DNA from: Granulicatella seriolae
GTDB taxonomy: Bacteria > Bacillota > Bacilli > Lactobacillales > Aerococcaceae
NCBI RefSeq assembly: GCF_024543085.1
Contig: NZ_JANHNZ010000002.1
Location: forward strand, 329,422 to 393,421
Direction: 5' to 3'
Length of the DNA: 64,000 bases
Part shown: positions 38,189 through 47,394 of the stretch, one piece after another
Layout of the letters: every line of letters starts with the position of its first letter
Position numbering within the stretch: position 1 is the stretch's first letter
Notes under the pieces: generated by a model
Database searches by the model: none
The model's input: the letters and a program-made list of their open reading frames with translations, nothing else
What the model was told of the DNA's origin: nothing
Position numbers and translations under genes: made by a program

Positions 38189-39133
38189 TTAATTATTATC
38201 ACTTTCTTCCATATTTTTGGCGATTAGTTTATCTAGATTTCTTTGGAAGGTTTCGCTGGCATCAAAGCCCATATTTTTAGCTCTAAAGTTCATAGATGCC
38301 ACTTCCAAGATAATAGAAACGTTACGACCGGTTTTAACAGGGATGCGAATCTTTGGTATAGAAACGCCCATAATATCAACCAACTCTTCCGGCCCGCCAA
38401 GTCTTTCATACTTTTTATCTGGCGACCAATTCTCAAGATGGACTAACAAATCAACTTGCTTACTTTCTAGAATAGCTCCAGCTCCGAATAAGGTCATGAC
38501 ATCGATAATACCTATTCCACGAATTTCAATGAGGTTGGCTAAGATTTCTGGAGCCTCTCCAACTAGTGTCAATTCATCGTGTTGGTACAACTCTACTCGG
38601 TCATCCGCTACAAGTCGATGGCCTTTTTGAATTAGTTCAAGTGCCGTTTCAGACTTACCAACACCACTCTCACCCGTAATCAATAGACCAATTCCATAGA
38701 CGTCCACCAATACACCATGCATGGACATGCGCTCTGCCAAACGGCTTTCCAAATAATTGGTTACACTACTGGAGACATGTGTTGTTCTAGAAGATGCTTG
38801 TAAGATGGGAATCTTAGCTTCAGCAGCAGCTTGTATCAATTCTTCAGAAGCATCCAATTTACGAGAAATAATAATACATGGTGTCTGCTCAGTACATAAA
38901 CGTCTCATAATTAATAAACGCTCTTCTGGAATCATTTTATCTGAAAATGACTTTTCTGTTCGTCCAAACAACTGTATCCGTTCTGCTGGGTAAAAGTTGA
39001 AATAGCCTGTTAATTCCAAGCCTGGTCGGGAAATTTCACTGGTTGTGATTGGGCGGTCCAAGTATTCTTTTCCATGAATTGGTTTTAAACGAATTTTACT
39101 AACTAGCTCTCCTACTGTAACGAAGTTCGACAT
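38189..39133 (-). CDS. hprK: HPr kinase/phosphorylase
   Basis: Phosphorylates HPr on Ser46 and removes it, setting CcpA-mediated catabolite repression and PTS flux, so it acts on both PTS operons in this window. The 314-residue protein has P-loop GESGVGKSETALEL near residue 150 and the HprK signature EIRGIGIIDV. The second ATG (39133) is chosen because GAGGG lies six bases before it and abuts the first. Confidence 0.96.
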   Translation of the reverse strand: MSNFVTVGELVSKIRLKPIHGKEYLDRPITTSEISRPGLELTGYFNFYPAERIQLFGRTEKSFSDKMIPEERLLIMRRLCTEQTPCIIISRKLDASEELIQAAAEAKIPILQASSRTTHVSSSVTNYLESRLAERMSMHGVLVDVYGIGLLITGESGVGKSETALELIQKGHRLVADDRVELYQHDELTLVGEAPEILANLIEIRGIGIIDVMTLFGAGAILESKQVDLLVHLENWSPDKKYERLGGPEELVDIMGVSIPKIRIPVKTGRNVSIILEVASMNFRAKNMGFDASETFQRNLDKLIAKNMEESDNN

Positions 39134-39303
39134 CGACATCCCTCTTTCTATCCATCTATTTTATCTTGAAGTCTCTGACTTGCCTACTAAAACAAGAAGA
39201 TGAAAACCTCTTTCTATTGGTAATATTATCATACCATATTAGAGCTATTAAGAGGAATGAAGTCGTTTGACAAGTTTTAAATAATGTTGGTTGTTTCTAA
39301 AGC

Positions 39304-39479
39304 ACAAAAGAGTTACCGAAAAATATATCCGAAATGAGAACGGTGGCACCACCGTGAGCCTTGGTCTCACGGTTTAGCTGTCTACGTGACTGTAGATCGG
39401 CTAAAGCCGAAACAGTCACTGTGCGTCAGCTATGCTTTGCACCGTTCTGTACGGATATATTTCTCGGTAACTCTTTTGT
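39304..39479 (+). repeat. R6: 176-bp palindromic intergenic element
   Basis: ACAAAAGAGTTACCGA.. (39304) pairs with ..TCGGTAACTCTTTTGT (ending 39479) over about 28 bp with one mismatch. An inner stem is GTGACTGT/ACAGTCAC, perfectly paired and different from other copies. Confidence 0.88.
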
Positions 39480-39531
39480 TTAGTTTTGCTGTTTACACAC
39501 TGGTTTATTTGTTCTAGTACATTGTCAACGT

Positions 39532-39567
39532 AAAAAAATCCAGCCCTTTAATGTGAGAGCTGGATTT
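39532..39567 (-). terminator. Terminator of the lia-type operon
   Basis: AAATCCAGC and GCTGGATTT (9 bp) with a 14-base loop, followed on the minus strand by TTTTTTTACG. It lies 11 bases after the liaZ stop. Confidence 0.88.
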
Positions 39568-39577
39568 AAAATGTGCT

Positions 39578-39922
39578 TTAATAGCCTCTTGGTTCGGTAA
39601 ATTGTTCCACGAATTGTTGGAAAATGGTTAGCAAGATGCTGACAACGATGGTCATTCCGAAAGAGGTGATGTAAAAACTACTCCCCATGAAGAATGAGGT
39701 TAGGCTTAACATAAAAGCATTGATGATGAAACTGAACAAGCCAAATGTTAAGAAGTTAATTGGTAAGGTTAGCAGTAACAAGATTGGTTTGACCAATAAA
39801 TTAAGTATGGCCAAAACCACACTGGCAATTAAAGCTGTCACCCAACCACTTACATGAAAACTTGGAACTAATGTGGCTATTAAGATGAAACCTATCGTAT
39901 TGATAATAATCTTTTTACCCAT
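39578..39922 (-). CDS. liaZ: LiaZ-like membrane protein, phage-holin family 4
   Basis: A 114-residue protein with about four membrane segments (NTIGFILIATLVPSF, LLVKPILLLLTLPINFLTFGLFSFIINAF), typical of the small family encoded after LiaX/LiaY in enterococci. Its molecular role is not settled. Its ATG overlaps the stop of the PspC-domain gene by one base. Confidence 0.8.
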   Translation of the reverse strand: MGKKIIINTIGFILIATLVPSFHVSGWVTALIASVVLAILNLLVKPILLLLTLPINFLTFGLFSFIINAFMLSLTSFFMGSSFYITSFGMTIVVSILLTIFQQFVEQFTEPRGY

Positions 39923-40266
39923 CAGTAGTCACTCCAATCTTCGTCATCTTCTTCAAAGTCGACATCTGTTTTTTTAGATTTTTTAGCTTTATTGTTGTCT
40001 GAGTAGAAGAAATCTCTTCCACTTGACCATTTTTCTTGTTCTTGACGATTCTTTTTATTCTTGCGACTCTCTTTAGATTCTTCTGGCATGATGATGGCCA
40101 ATAAGATATAAATCATGATGGACACACCTGACCAAACTAAGAGAATAAAGATGAGTCGAATAATCGTCGCATCGATACCTAAATATTCTGCAATCCCACC
40201 TAGAACCCCTGTTAGGACTCTATTGGTAGACGATTTGGTTAGTTTTTTTTGATACACTGTTCTCAC
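39922..40266 (-). CDS. liaY: LiaY-like PspC-domain membrane protein
   Basis: A 114-residue protein. An N-terminal PspC domain (about 8-65: KSSTNRVLTGVLGGIAEYLGIDATIIRLIFILLVWSG in segments) ends with a membrane segment, followed by a charged tail with an acidic end (DVDFEEDDEDWSDY). In E. faecalis LiaY takes part in cell-envelope stress adaptation and daptomycin resistance. It lies 13 bases after a second, shorter PspC gene. Confidence 0.83.
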   Translation of the reverse strand: MRTVYQKKLTKSSTNRVLTGVLGGIAEYLGIDATIIRLIFILLVWSGVSIMIYILLAIIMPEESKESRKNKKNRQEQEKWSSGRDFFYSDNNKAKKSKKTDVDFEEDDEDWSDY

Positions 40267-40279
40267 TCACTTTCCTTTC

Positions 40280-40474
40280 TTATTCAGCTTCTGGCATGAT
40301 TAAAGCCATCGCAATATATAAGATAATTGGAATACCGGATCCTGCCACTAGTAAGAAGATGACACGGACTACTGTTGGGTCAACCCCTAGGTAATCAGCA
40401 ATTCCTCCTAAGACACCTGATATCATTCTATGATTTTTTGATTTTGTTAATTTTTTATAGCCCATGATTCCCAC
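40280..40474 (-). CDS. Short PspC-domain membrane protein
   Basis: A 64-residue protein that is almost only a PspC domain (RMISGVLGGIADYLGVDPTVVR, then a membrane segment and MALIMPEAE). It is strongly similar to the first 60 residues of its neighbour at 39922, so a tandem duplication is likely. It lies between liaX and liaY in one operon. Confidence 0.85.
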   Translation of the reverse strand: MGIMGYKKLTKSKNHRMISGVLGGIADYLGVDPTVVRVIFLLVAGSGIPIILYIAMALIMPEAE

Positions 40475-40494
40475 CCTTTCTGATTGGCTAGCTA

Positions 40495-42075
40495 TTATTC
40501 TTCGCTTGTTTCTTCTTTCTTATCTTCCATTATATCTTTAATCTCTTCTTCTGTCTGTTCTACTGACTTATCTTTTTTAGGATTGGTTGCGGCAAGCAAT
40601 CGCACACTTCCTGTAGTTGTTGATAAATTGATTTGAACAGGAGCCCCTTCCGTTACTTTACGAAGATGTACTTTTTTAGAAGCAGTATCCTTGGTTTCAT
40701 TAATGACTTCTGCTTGTAAACTTTCATAGTCTAACTTACCAAGTGCCGTTGACAATTTTGCTTCAAACTCTTGATCCTTATCAATCTGAACGGAAATAGA
40801 ACCGCTAACTGTGCTTGCATTCATCTTCTTAATGGTAGCTTTGGTTGCTTCTACTTTGATAGAGCCAGAGACAGATGTAATTTTGCTGCTAACGATATCA
40901 CTCTTGATAACTGATTTGCCAGCTACTTTTTTGCTGATTAAGTCTCTTAGCGTACAATCTATAACTTTTGAAGTACCATTTACGCTGTCAATTTCTACCA
41001 TGGTCCCTGTAATATTTTTTAGGAGTACGTCACCGTTAACGGATTTTAGATAGAAATCCTTTCCTTGAATATCTTTTAAGCGGATACTAGCGTTCAAGGC
41101 TTGAACAGAAATGTAATCATACTCTTGTCGTGGTAGATAGATGATTAGATCTGCGTAGATACGTTTGTTTGGAATATGGAAAGTAATCTTTTCTTCATCA
41201 AAAACCACTTTACTACGGTTTTCAAAAATTTCTAGAGGTGTGTCTTCCTCAAAGGCACCATACAGTTTGTAGTTCCCTTCGATTTTTACATATGGAAGAT
41301 CCCATGTTTTAAATTTGACTTCACCATTTGCGACTTTCACATCTACAATTGTTGCACTGGTTGTTGGGCTTTCAATGGTGTGTGTGAATTTTTGTGACGC
41401 TAATTTTGGAATGTTGAACTCTTTTGTTTCCCATTCCACATTGTCCATCACATTCTTGAAGCCACTGCTGAATAGGTTGGATAGGGCTTCACCTAGTTTT
41501 GATGCGGTTGAGCCTACTTGATTCATTGTTTCATTGACAGACTCTTTGATTTTTGCGGATTCAACTTTTTCTTTCATTTTTTTGATAGCTTCGTCCATCT
41601 CTTCTTTTTTCAAGCGAGCCATTTCTTCTTCGAGAGCTTTTTTATCTTCTTCTAGGGCTTTGGTTTGCCCATCTAGAGAATCTAGCTCTTCCTTGATACG
41701 TTGTGCTTCCATTTCTTGGTCACTGGACCATTCATCCAATTCTTTCATCACATCTAGTTCTGCTAAACGGTCTTTTTTAGCTTGAATATCTGCATAGAGT
41801 GTTTTTAAGGTTTGGTCTTTGCCATCAACATCTGCTGAGAAGGAGGTTAATGCGCTCGCAATTCCTTCTAGAATTTTGTTGAGGTTGTTTTGGTCGTCGG
41901 CTTCCATAGATTCTGCACTAGTTTCTTTTTTATGATTAGTGGTTGTCTCTTTAACAGTTTCTTGACTTGCGGCTTCAGCTGCTTTTTGTCCTAGTTGTTC
42001 CAATAAGACTAATGCTTCTTCTGAGCTGATAATACCTTCTTTGACAAGTGTAATGATTCTTTCTTTTTCTTCCAT
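40495..42075 (-). CDS. liaX: LiaX-like envelope-stress protein (DUF4097)
   Basis: A 526-residue protein: an N-terminal helical module with a SHOCT-like start (EEKERIITLVKEGIISSEEALVLLEQLGQ), coiled coil (about 95-180, very charged), and a C-terminal beta-rich DUF4097 adhesin-like domain (about 240-500) with repeated short strands. This is the architecture of enterococcal LiaX, which senses daptomycin and antimicrobial peptides. No signal peptide is visible, as in LiaX. It heads the operon with two PspC proteins and LiaZ; LiaFSR is not in the window. Confidence 0.85.
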   Translation of the reverse strand: MEEKERIITLVKEGIISSEEALVLLEQLGQKAAEAASQETVKETTTNHKKETSAESMEADDQNNLNKILEGIASALTSFSADVDGKDQTLKTLYADIQAKKDRLAELDVMKELDEWSSDQEMEAQRIKEELDSLDGQTKALEEDKKALEEEMARLKKEEMDEAIKKMKEKVESAKIKESVNETMNQVGSTASKLGEALSNLFSSGFKNVMDNVEWETKEFNIPKLASQKFTHTIESPTTSATIVDVKVANGEVKFKTWDLPYVKIEGNYKLYGAFEEDTPLEIFENRSKVVFDEEKITFHIPNKRIYADLIIYLPRQEYDYISVQALNASIRLKDIQGKDFYLKSVNGDVLLKNITGTMVEIDSVNGTSKVIDCTLRDLISKKVAGKSVIKSDIVSSKITSVSGSIKVEATKATIKKMNASTVSGSISVQIDKDQEFEAKLSTALGKLDYESLQAEVINETKDTASKKVHLRKVTEGAPVQINLSTTTGSVRLLAATNPKKDKSVEQTEEEIKDIMEDKKEETSEE

Positions 42076-42338
42076 TATCGTTTCCTCCTCAATATATGGT
42101 TAGCTAAATCATTCTCTATTGGTTCAATGACGGATAGAGTATTTCTTTACACTACTGATTATGACGTATTCCAAATGATTTTTCATAGGTCTTAAGATTG
42201 AACTATTAAAAATTTCTCCTAGGACCTTTGTACTAGGATGGTAAGAAATCGTGCTAGAATAACGGAGAAACCCAAAGTAGCCAGTACAATATATTGGGTA
42301 AAAATTCCATAAATAACTAGAATCTATTTCTAAGACTT

Positions 42339-42509
42339 AAAAGAGTTTCCGAGAACAGCAGCAGAAATGAGAACGGTGGCACCGCCGTGAGCCCTGGTCT
42401 CACGACTTAGCTGTCTACGTATCTGTAATCGACTAACGTCGAAACAGCTACTGTGCACCAGCTATGCTCATTCACCGTTATTTCTGCTGCTGTTCTCGGA
42501 AACTCTTTT
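42339..42509 (+). repeat. R7: 171-bp palindromic intergenic element
   Basis: The arms 42339-42368 and 42480-42509 are a perfect 30-bp inverted repeat (AAAAGAGTTTCCGAG.. and partner). The apical hairpin is TCGAC-taac-GTCGA, a compensatory change from TCGGCT/AGCCGA in other copies. Confidence 0.9.
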
Positions 42510-42532
42510 GTTTTCTAAGTGGTACTAGCTTC

Positions 42533-42567
42533 CTAATGGGGAATAAACCACTTTTATTCCCCATTAG
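42533..42567. repeat. S-type hairpin, single copy
   Basis: CTAATGGGGAATAAA pairs perfectly with TTTATTCCCCATTAG around CCACT. It is related to the hairpins at 49582-49913 (CTAACGAGGAATAAA), with paired changes in the stem. Confidence 0.8.
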
Positions 42568-42639
42568 ATACTAATAGAGATCTTGTTTTTTCATAATTTT
42601 TCCTTACAAATGTCTATTCTATACATCACCAAACATAAA

Positions 42640-42674
42640 AACTGCTGTGAAACCCAAAAGTTTCCACAGCAGTT
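42640..42674 (-). terminator. Terminator after yvcK
   Basis: AACTGCTGTG and CACAGCAGTT (plus AAA/TTT) form a stem of about 13 bp with one bulge; T-rich sequence follows. It lies 36 bases after the yvcK stop. Confidence 0.8.
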
Positions 42675-42709
42675 ATTTATCTATTTAAATTTTCTACAAA
42701 CAGATTTCC

Positions 42710-43753
42710 TTACCCATTTACAATCCGGGGGTTGACGCTGCGGATTAGGGTGTAGAGTTCGTCGATGACTTTTTGGCCGTCATGATAGACGCCTGAGTCT
42801 CTTAGTTTGATAAAGTCAGCGGACACCACTCGACAACCTTGTTCTCTTAGGCCTTTGAAGTCGTAGGTCACTTGGTAGAGATATTCTTCATTCTTTTGTT
42901 GGTTGAGGTATTCGTCTGGCACTGGTTCGGTGTTAACTAGGACTGTGTCAATAAAGTTCTTGCCCAGATGTTCATGCAAGACTCGCACATGGTCGGCATC
43001 GGTGAACTGTTCTGTTTCGCCAAACTGGGTCATAATATTGCAGATATACACAACTTCCGCCTGTGTTTCGCAAATGGCTGTGCCGATGTCTTCAATCATC
43101 AGATTCGGAAGGATGCTGGTATAGAGGCTTCCTGGCCCTATGACAACCATGTCTGATTCCATAATGGATTTGATGACATCTCTGGCCGCCTTGGCTGGTC
43201 GTCCGGGTTCATAGGTTTCAACTGTTACTCGTTTAATTTTTTTGCGGTGATGGGCTAGTTTGGATTCCCCCACAACCTTGGTTCCATCTTCGAATTCTGC
43301 ATGGAGCACAAGCGGTTCTTCGGCTGCTGGATAAATGTGTCCGTCAATCTGCATCATCTTAGACAACAAACGGATGGCATCAAAAATATTGTTGCCCTTC
43401 ATTTCTGTTAAAGCAGCAATTAGTAAATTCCCAATAGCATGTCCAGCAAAAAACTGATCATCAGAATTGAAGCGATATTGAAAAATTTCTTTTTGAAGTT
43501 TCCCCATTGACGATAAGGCAATCATACAGTTCCGAATATCCCCGGGCGGCACCACGTTGATATAGTCTCTGATAACGCCCGAAGAGCCTCCATCATCCGC
43601 AACGGTTACTACCGCAGTAATATCCGCATTTCTCTTTCTTAGGTTTCGTAAGAGGACTGGCAGACCAGTTCCGCCGCCGATAACCGTTATTTTTGGTCTT
43701 CTTTTTCGTTGGCCATTTTGCCCTGTTTGGTTGTTAAGTAGTTGCTCTTCCAT
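42710..43753 (-). CDS. yvcK: Gluconeogenesis factor YvcK (UPF0052)
   Basis: A 347-residue UDP-sugar-binding protein needed for growth on gluconeogenic carbon sources and for cell-shape control. It has [20 protein letters not shown] near the N-terminus, [14 protein letters not shown], and [13 protein letters not shown]. It overlaps rapZ by one base. A terminator follows instead of the usual whiA. Confidence 0.94.
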   Translation of the reverse strand: MEEQLLNNQTGQNGQRKRRPKITVIGGGTGLPVLLRNLRKRNADITAVVTVADDGGSSGVIRDYINVVPPGDIRNCMIALSSMGKLQKEIFQYRFNSDDQFFAGHAIGNLLIAALTEMKGNNIFDAIRLLSKMMQIDGHIYPAAEEPLVLHAEFEDGTKVVGESKLAHHRKKIKRVTVETYEPGRPAKAARDVIKSIMESDMVVIGPGSLYTSILPNLMIEDIGTAICETQAEVVYICNIMTQFGETEQFTDADHVRVLHEHLGKNFIDTVLVNTEPVPDEYLNQQKNEEYLYQVTYDFKGLREQGCRVVSADFIKLRDSGVYHDGQKVIDELYTLIRSVNPRIVNG

Positions 43754-44640
43754 TAGGATCGCCCATTCCCTTCTTTGCGGCGATCTTTATCTCGGTGACT
43801 GATGTTCACCTTGTAGGAATCGCTCATCAACTCTTTGCCTGCTCTCTCCGCTAGAGCAACTGAACGGTGTTGTCCACCTGTACAACCAATCGCTATGGTC
43901 ACACTTGATTTCCCCTCTTTTTTATAGCCCGGAATAACGAAATCCAGTAGGTCCATAAATTTATGGTAGAAGATTTTAGTTTCAGGTTGCGTCATCACGT
44001 AATCATAGACTTCTTGATCCAGACCTGTCATCGGTCTCAAGCTGTCGATATAGTGCGGGTTAGGTAGAAAACGGACATCCATGACGATATCAGCATCAAT
44101 TGGAATACCATACTTAAAGCCAAATGACATGACTTGTACGGTGAATACACTACTGTCGCCATCTGAAAAACTTCCCATAATCTCTTCACGCAATTGTCTT
44201 GGGGATAGGTTGGTGGTATCGATAATTTTTTGTGCTCGAATACGGATATCTTCCAATAACTTGCGCTCAGACACAATCCCATCGTAAACACGTCCATTGG
44301 TGGCTAGCGGATGTGTGCGGCGAGTTTCTTTATAGCGTGAAACCAAAGCATCATCACTAGCTTCTAAGAATAAAATCTTTGTTGTAATAAATGACGTATT
44401 GTCTAAATTACCAATAGCGCTCATGATTTCATCAAAAAAGGCTCTAGAACGTAGGTCGATGACTAAGGCTATCTTGGATACCTTGCCTGATTCTTTGACC
44501 AATTCCCAAAACTTAGGCAACAAACTTGGTGGCATATTGTCCACACAAAAATAGCCCATGTCTTCAAAACTTTGCATAGCAACGGTCTTCCCCGCACCAC
44601 TCATCCCAGTAATAATCACTAACTCTAGTTGATCTGCCAT
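43753..44640 (-). CDS. rapZ: RNase adapter/nucleotide-binding protein RapZ (YvcJ)
   Basis: A 295-residue P-loop protein. Walker A GMSGAGKT is at residues 9-16 of the chosen form, followed by [12 protein letters not shown] and the C-terminal [15 protein letters not shown]. In Gram-positives YvcJ hydrolyses nucleotides and affects competence; the E. coli homologue regulates GlmZ RNA. The ATG at 44640 follows AGGAGAG; a GTG three codons upstream is less well placed. Confidence 0.93.
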   Translation of the reverse strand: MADQLELVIITGMSGAGKTVAMQSFEDMGYFCVDNMPPSLLPKFWELVKESGKVSKIALVIDLRSRAFFDEIMSAIGNLDNTSFITTKILFLEASDDALVSRYKETRRTHPLATNGRVYDGIVSERKLLEDIRIRAQKIIDTTNLSPRQLREEIMGSFSDGDSSVFTVQVMSFGFKYGIPIDADIVMDVRFLPNPHYIDSLRPMTGLDQEVYDYVMTQPETKIFYHKFMDLLDFVIPGYKKEGKSSVTIAIGCTGGQHRSVALAERAGKELMSDSYKVNISHRDKDRRKEGNGRS

Positions 44641-44739
44641 AATCTTCACTCTCCTATATAACTTTCATTACTATCATACTTTTTCTATTCTAGTCTATCA
44701 TACCACAATCCGCCAATCCTTTCTCTCTATTCTCATCTA

Positions 44740-44748
44740 TGCTACAAT
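44740..44748 (+). promoter_or_regulatory. Promoter of the Bce-type two-component genes
   Basis: TGCTACAAT is an extended -10 (hexamer 44743-44748), 62 bases before the response-regulator start. No strong -35 is seen. Confidence 0.55.
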
Positions 44749-44809
44749 GAAAAATAGATTAGTGAAGACTTTACTTAATAAACTACCTATTAAAAAGAGG
44801 AGCATGATT

Positions 44810-45490
44810 ATGCATTCTATATTAATTGTTGAAGATGATTTTGTCATTCGGACAGCCCTGACCAAAGAACTTAGCAAATGGGGCTATGACGTTCATGGGG
44901 TTGATGAATTCGATCAAGTCTTGACGGAGTTCATCCGCTTGAACCCTCAATTGGTCATTCTAGATATTACACTGCCATTTTTCAACGGCTATTACTGGTG
45001 CCAAGAAATTCGTAAACTATCAAAAGTACCGATTCTCTTCTTGTCCTCTCGTGACCAAGCCATGGATATCGTTATGTCGATTAATATGGGGGCAGACGAC
45101 TTTATCACCAAGCCTTTTGACATGACCATCTTGGTGGCAAAAATTCAAGGTCTTATCAGACGTAGCTATGAATTTATGGGCAATCAAGATTGGATAGATT
45201 TTAAGGGCGTGACCCTTCATCTCAAATCAACACACCTAACCTATCAAGGTCAGACAGTTGATCTAACCAAGAATGAGTTTCAAATTCTGCGCATTCTATT
45301 TGAACATATGGAAACCTACGTCAGCCGTGATGACTTGATGAAGGGCTTATGGAATAGCAACCTCTTTATTGACGACAATACCTTAACGGTCAACGTTGCC
45401 AGACTACGTAAAAAACTAGAAGATGTAGGATTGAAAGACTTTATCTCTACCAAGAAGGGGATTGGGTATGGGCTGGTGAGTGCTTTATGA
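44810..45490 (+). CDS. OmpR-family response regulator, BceR-like
   Basis: A 226-residue regulator with an N-terminal receiver domain (VEDDFVIR, phospho-acceptor Asp near residue 51 in LVILDITLP, KPFDMTILVAKI) and a C-terminal winged helix (TKNEFQILRILFEH, NVARLRKKLEDVGLKDFISTKKGIGYGL). The ATG at 44810 is preferred: GAGGAG lies seven bases before it, and alternatives at 44747 and 44804 are out of register with it. The likely target is the TTACA-N4-TGTAA site before the ABC genes. Confidence 0.92.
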   Translation: MHSILIVEDDFVIRTALTKELSKWGYDVHGVDEFDQVLTEFIRLNPQLVILDITLPFFNGYYWCQEIRKLSKVPILFLSSRDQAMDIVMSINMGADDFITKPFDMTILVAKIQGLIRRSYEFMGNQDWIDFKGVTLHLKSTHLTYQGQTVDLTKNEFQILRILFEHMETYVSRDDLMKGLWNSNLFIDDNTLTVNVARLRKKLEDVGLKDFISTKKGIGYGLVSAL

Positions 45491-46503
45491 CAAAACAACT
45501 CCTAAAACGTCACTTATTGGCTTGGGTAACATCCCATATCTGGTTTTTGGTACAATTTCTCTTAATTAGCGCTCTCTTTCTGCTTTACCCTCATCTCTAC
45601 CAAGCTGACCTCGGTCTACTATCCTATCTATGGCTTTTATATGCGGTGTTGAGCCTACTCTTTTTCCTTGGTGACTTCTATACGAGTTACCAACGTAGCA
45701 CCAGATTGGCCTTTCTTTTGAATGCTATTAAAAACGGCGATAGCGTACCTGATAATTTGCCAGTGATTGGCCTTGCGGAAGAGTCTCTCTTAGAAGCCTT
45801 AACCATCAGTAACCAACGTCTCCAAGAACAAGTTCAAAAACAACAAATACAAAATAGTCAACAATTAGACTACTACACCATGTGGATTCACCAAATTAAA
45901 ACTCCCATCGCTGCAGGCCGACTCTTAGTTGACCAACTTCCCGCTTCTTTAGAGAAAAAACTGTTGGAACAAGAATTCATTAAGATTCAAACTTATAGTG
46001 ACTTTGTCCTGCACTACCTTCGTATGGAAAGTTTTCACCAAGATTTACTTCTGGAAGAACAGTCTCTGGAAGATATGCTTCAATCTATCATCAAAAAATA
46101 CGCCAGTTTCTTTATCCAAAAACAAATCCAACTCAATCTTGAGCCCATCAACTATCGCTTCACCACTGACAAAAAATGGTTCAGCGTCATCTTAGAACAG
46201 GTCATCTCTAATGCCCTCAAATATACCAAAGACCATGGACAAATCTCAATTAGACTAGATGGAGATATCCTATTGGTTGAAGATAGTGGAATTGGTATCT
46301 CTAAAGCTGACCTAGGTCGTATTTTCGAACGTGGTTTCAGCGGCTTTAATGGCCGCATGCAAAATCATTCATCCGGACTGGGGTTATATCTTTCTAGCGA
46401 AATTGCTAAAAAGTTAGGAATTGCCTTAAAAGCCGAGTCCAGCCCCGGTAAAGGTACCACCATTTTGATTGATTTGGAACAAGTTGAGCTAGATTTTGAC
46501 TAA
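45487..46503 (+). CDS. Intramembrane-sensing histidine kinase, BceS-like
   Basis: A 338-residue kinase. Two membrane segments (about 14-34 and 40-60) have almost no extracellular loop, the hallmark of Bce-type kinases that sense through their ABC partner. The phosphorylated His is in YTMWIHQIKTPIAA near residue 135, with ATPase motifs DKKWFSVILEQVISNALKYT (N box), VEDSGIGISKADLGRIFERGF and SGLGLYLS. It overlaps the regulator gene by four bases. Confidence 0.93.
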   Translation: MTKQLLKRHLLAWVTSHIWFLVQFLLISALFLLYPHLYQADLGLLSYLWLLYAVLSLLFFLGDFYTSYQRSTRLAFLLNAIKNGDSVPDNLPVIGLAEESLLEALTISNQRLQEQVQKQQIQNSQQLDYYTMWIHQIKTPIAAGRLLVDQLPASLEKKLLEQEFIKIQTYSDFVLHYLRMESFHQDLLLEEQSLEDMLQSIIKKYASFFIQKQIQLNLEPINYRFTTDKKWFSVILEQVISNALKYTKDHGQISIRLDGDILLVEDSGIGISKADLGRIFERGFSGFNGRMQNHSSGLGLYLSSEIAKKLGIALKAESSPGKGTTILIDLEQVELDFD

Positions 46504-46504
46504 C

Positions 46505-46520
46505 CTTACAAAAATGTAAG
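46505..46520. promoter_or_regulatory. BceR-type operator upstream of the ABC genes
   Basis: CTTACA-AAAA-TGTAAG, a perfect inverted repeat matching the TNACA-N4-TGTAA pattern known for BceR-like regulators. It lies 95 bases before the ATPase gene and just after the kinase stop, so the transporter can be induced separately from the regulators. Confidence 0.78.
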
Positions 46521-46614
46521 ATTAAACTCACAAATGAAAGCTCAAGCTAAGGCAAGGTAGCCACCAATCGGATAAGATAGTCCTATCAAGAGAGAAAAAG
46601 GAGGGACTAGTCTA

Positions 46615-47394
46615 ATGACTCTATTAGATGTGTTACATGTACAAAAAATTTATCAAACCCGTTTTGGCGGTACCAAAGTTACTGCTTTGTCCGATATTCA
46701 TTTTACCGTAGAGGCTGGTGAATATGTTGCCATCATGGGGGAATCTGGTTCAGGAAAAACCACTTTATTGAATATTTTAGCCACACTGGACAGGCCATCA
46801 CAAGGTATCGTCAAGCTAAATGGCGTCGAGATTCAGTCCATCCCTGAAAAAGCCCTATCCGCCTTCCGCAGGGACCACCTAGGCTTTGTCTTCCAAGACT
46901 TTAACCTGCTGGACACCCTTTCCGTCAAAGACAATATCCTATTGCCACTAGTTTTAGCCCAAACACCTTACAAAGAAATGCAAGAACGACTTAGAACACT
47001 AGCCTCATTGCTAGGCATCAGTCGACTCTTAGAAAACTTCCCTTATGAATTATCCGGTGGGCAACAACAACGCGTTGCCATTGGTCGTGCCCTTATTACC
47101 GAACCCACCTTACTATTAGCAGATGAGCCTACAGGTTCCTTGGATTCCAAATCATCTTCTAAAATTCTTGACCTATTCGATGCTATTAACGAACGAGGTC
47201 AGACCGTTTTGATGGTAACCCACAGTATCACTGCCGCAAGTCGTGCCAAACGTGTCTTGTTTATCAAAGACGGTGTGCTTTACAACCAAGTCTTTCGAGG
47301 TGAAAGAACCTACCAAGAAATGTTCGAGTTGATATCGGAAACACTGACAGTTATGGCTGGAAGAGGTGAGTTAAATGATCAAATTAATCAATAA
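46615..47394 (+). CDS. ABC transporter ATP-binding protein, BceA-like
   Basis: A 259-residue ATPase with Walker A GESGSGKT near residue 42, the Q-loop in [11 protein letters not shown], signature LSGGQQQR near 148, and Walker [10 protein letters not shown]. The close match to BceA/MacB-type exporters and its place after a Bce-type two-component system suggest resistance to cell-wall-active peptides such as bacitracin. AAGGAGGG lies upstream. It overlaps the permease gene by 20 bases. Confidence 0.93.
   Translation: MTLLDVLHVQKIYQTRFGGTKVTALSDIHFTVEAGEYVAIMGESGSGKTTLLNILATLDRPSQGIVKLNGVEIQSIPEKALSAFRRDHLGFVFQDFNLLDTLSVKDNILLPLVLAQTPYKEMQERLRTLASLLGISRLLENFPYELSGGQQQRVAIGRALITEPTLLLADEPTGSLDSKSSSKILDLFDAINERGQTVLMVTHSITAASRAKRVLFIKDGVLYNQVFRGERTYQEMFELISETLTVMAGRGELNDQINQ

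Larger units (their letters stand above)
39134..39577. other. Intergenic region liaZ/hprK with element R6
   Basis: No gene. It holds the hprK upstream region, R6 (39304-39479) and the liaZ terminator (39532-39567). Confidence 0.7.
42076..42709. other. Intergenic region yvcK/liaX with R7 and an S-type hairpin
   Basis: No gene. It holds the liaX upstream region, R7 (42339-42509), an S-type hairpin (42533-42567), and the yvcK terminator (42640-42674). whiA, normally next to yvcK, is not here. Confidence 0.75.
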
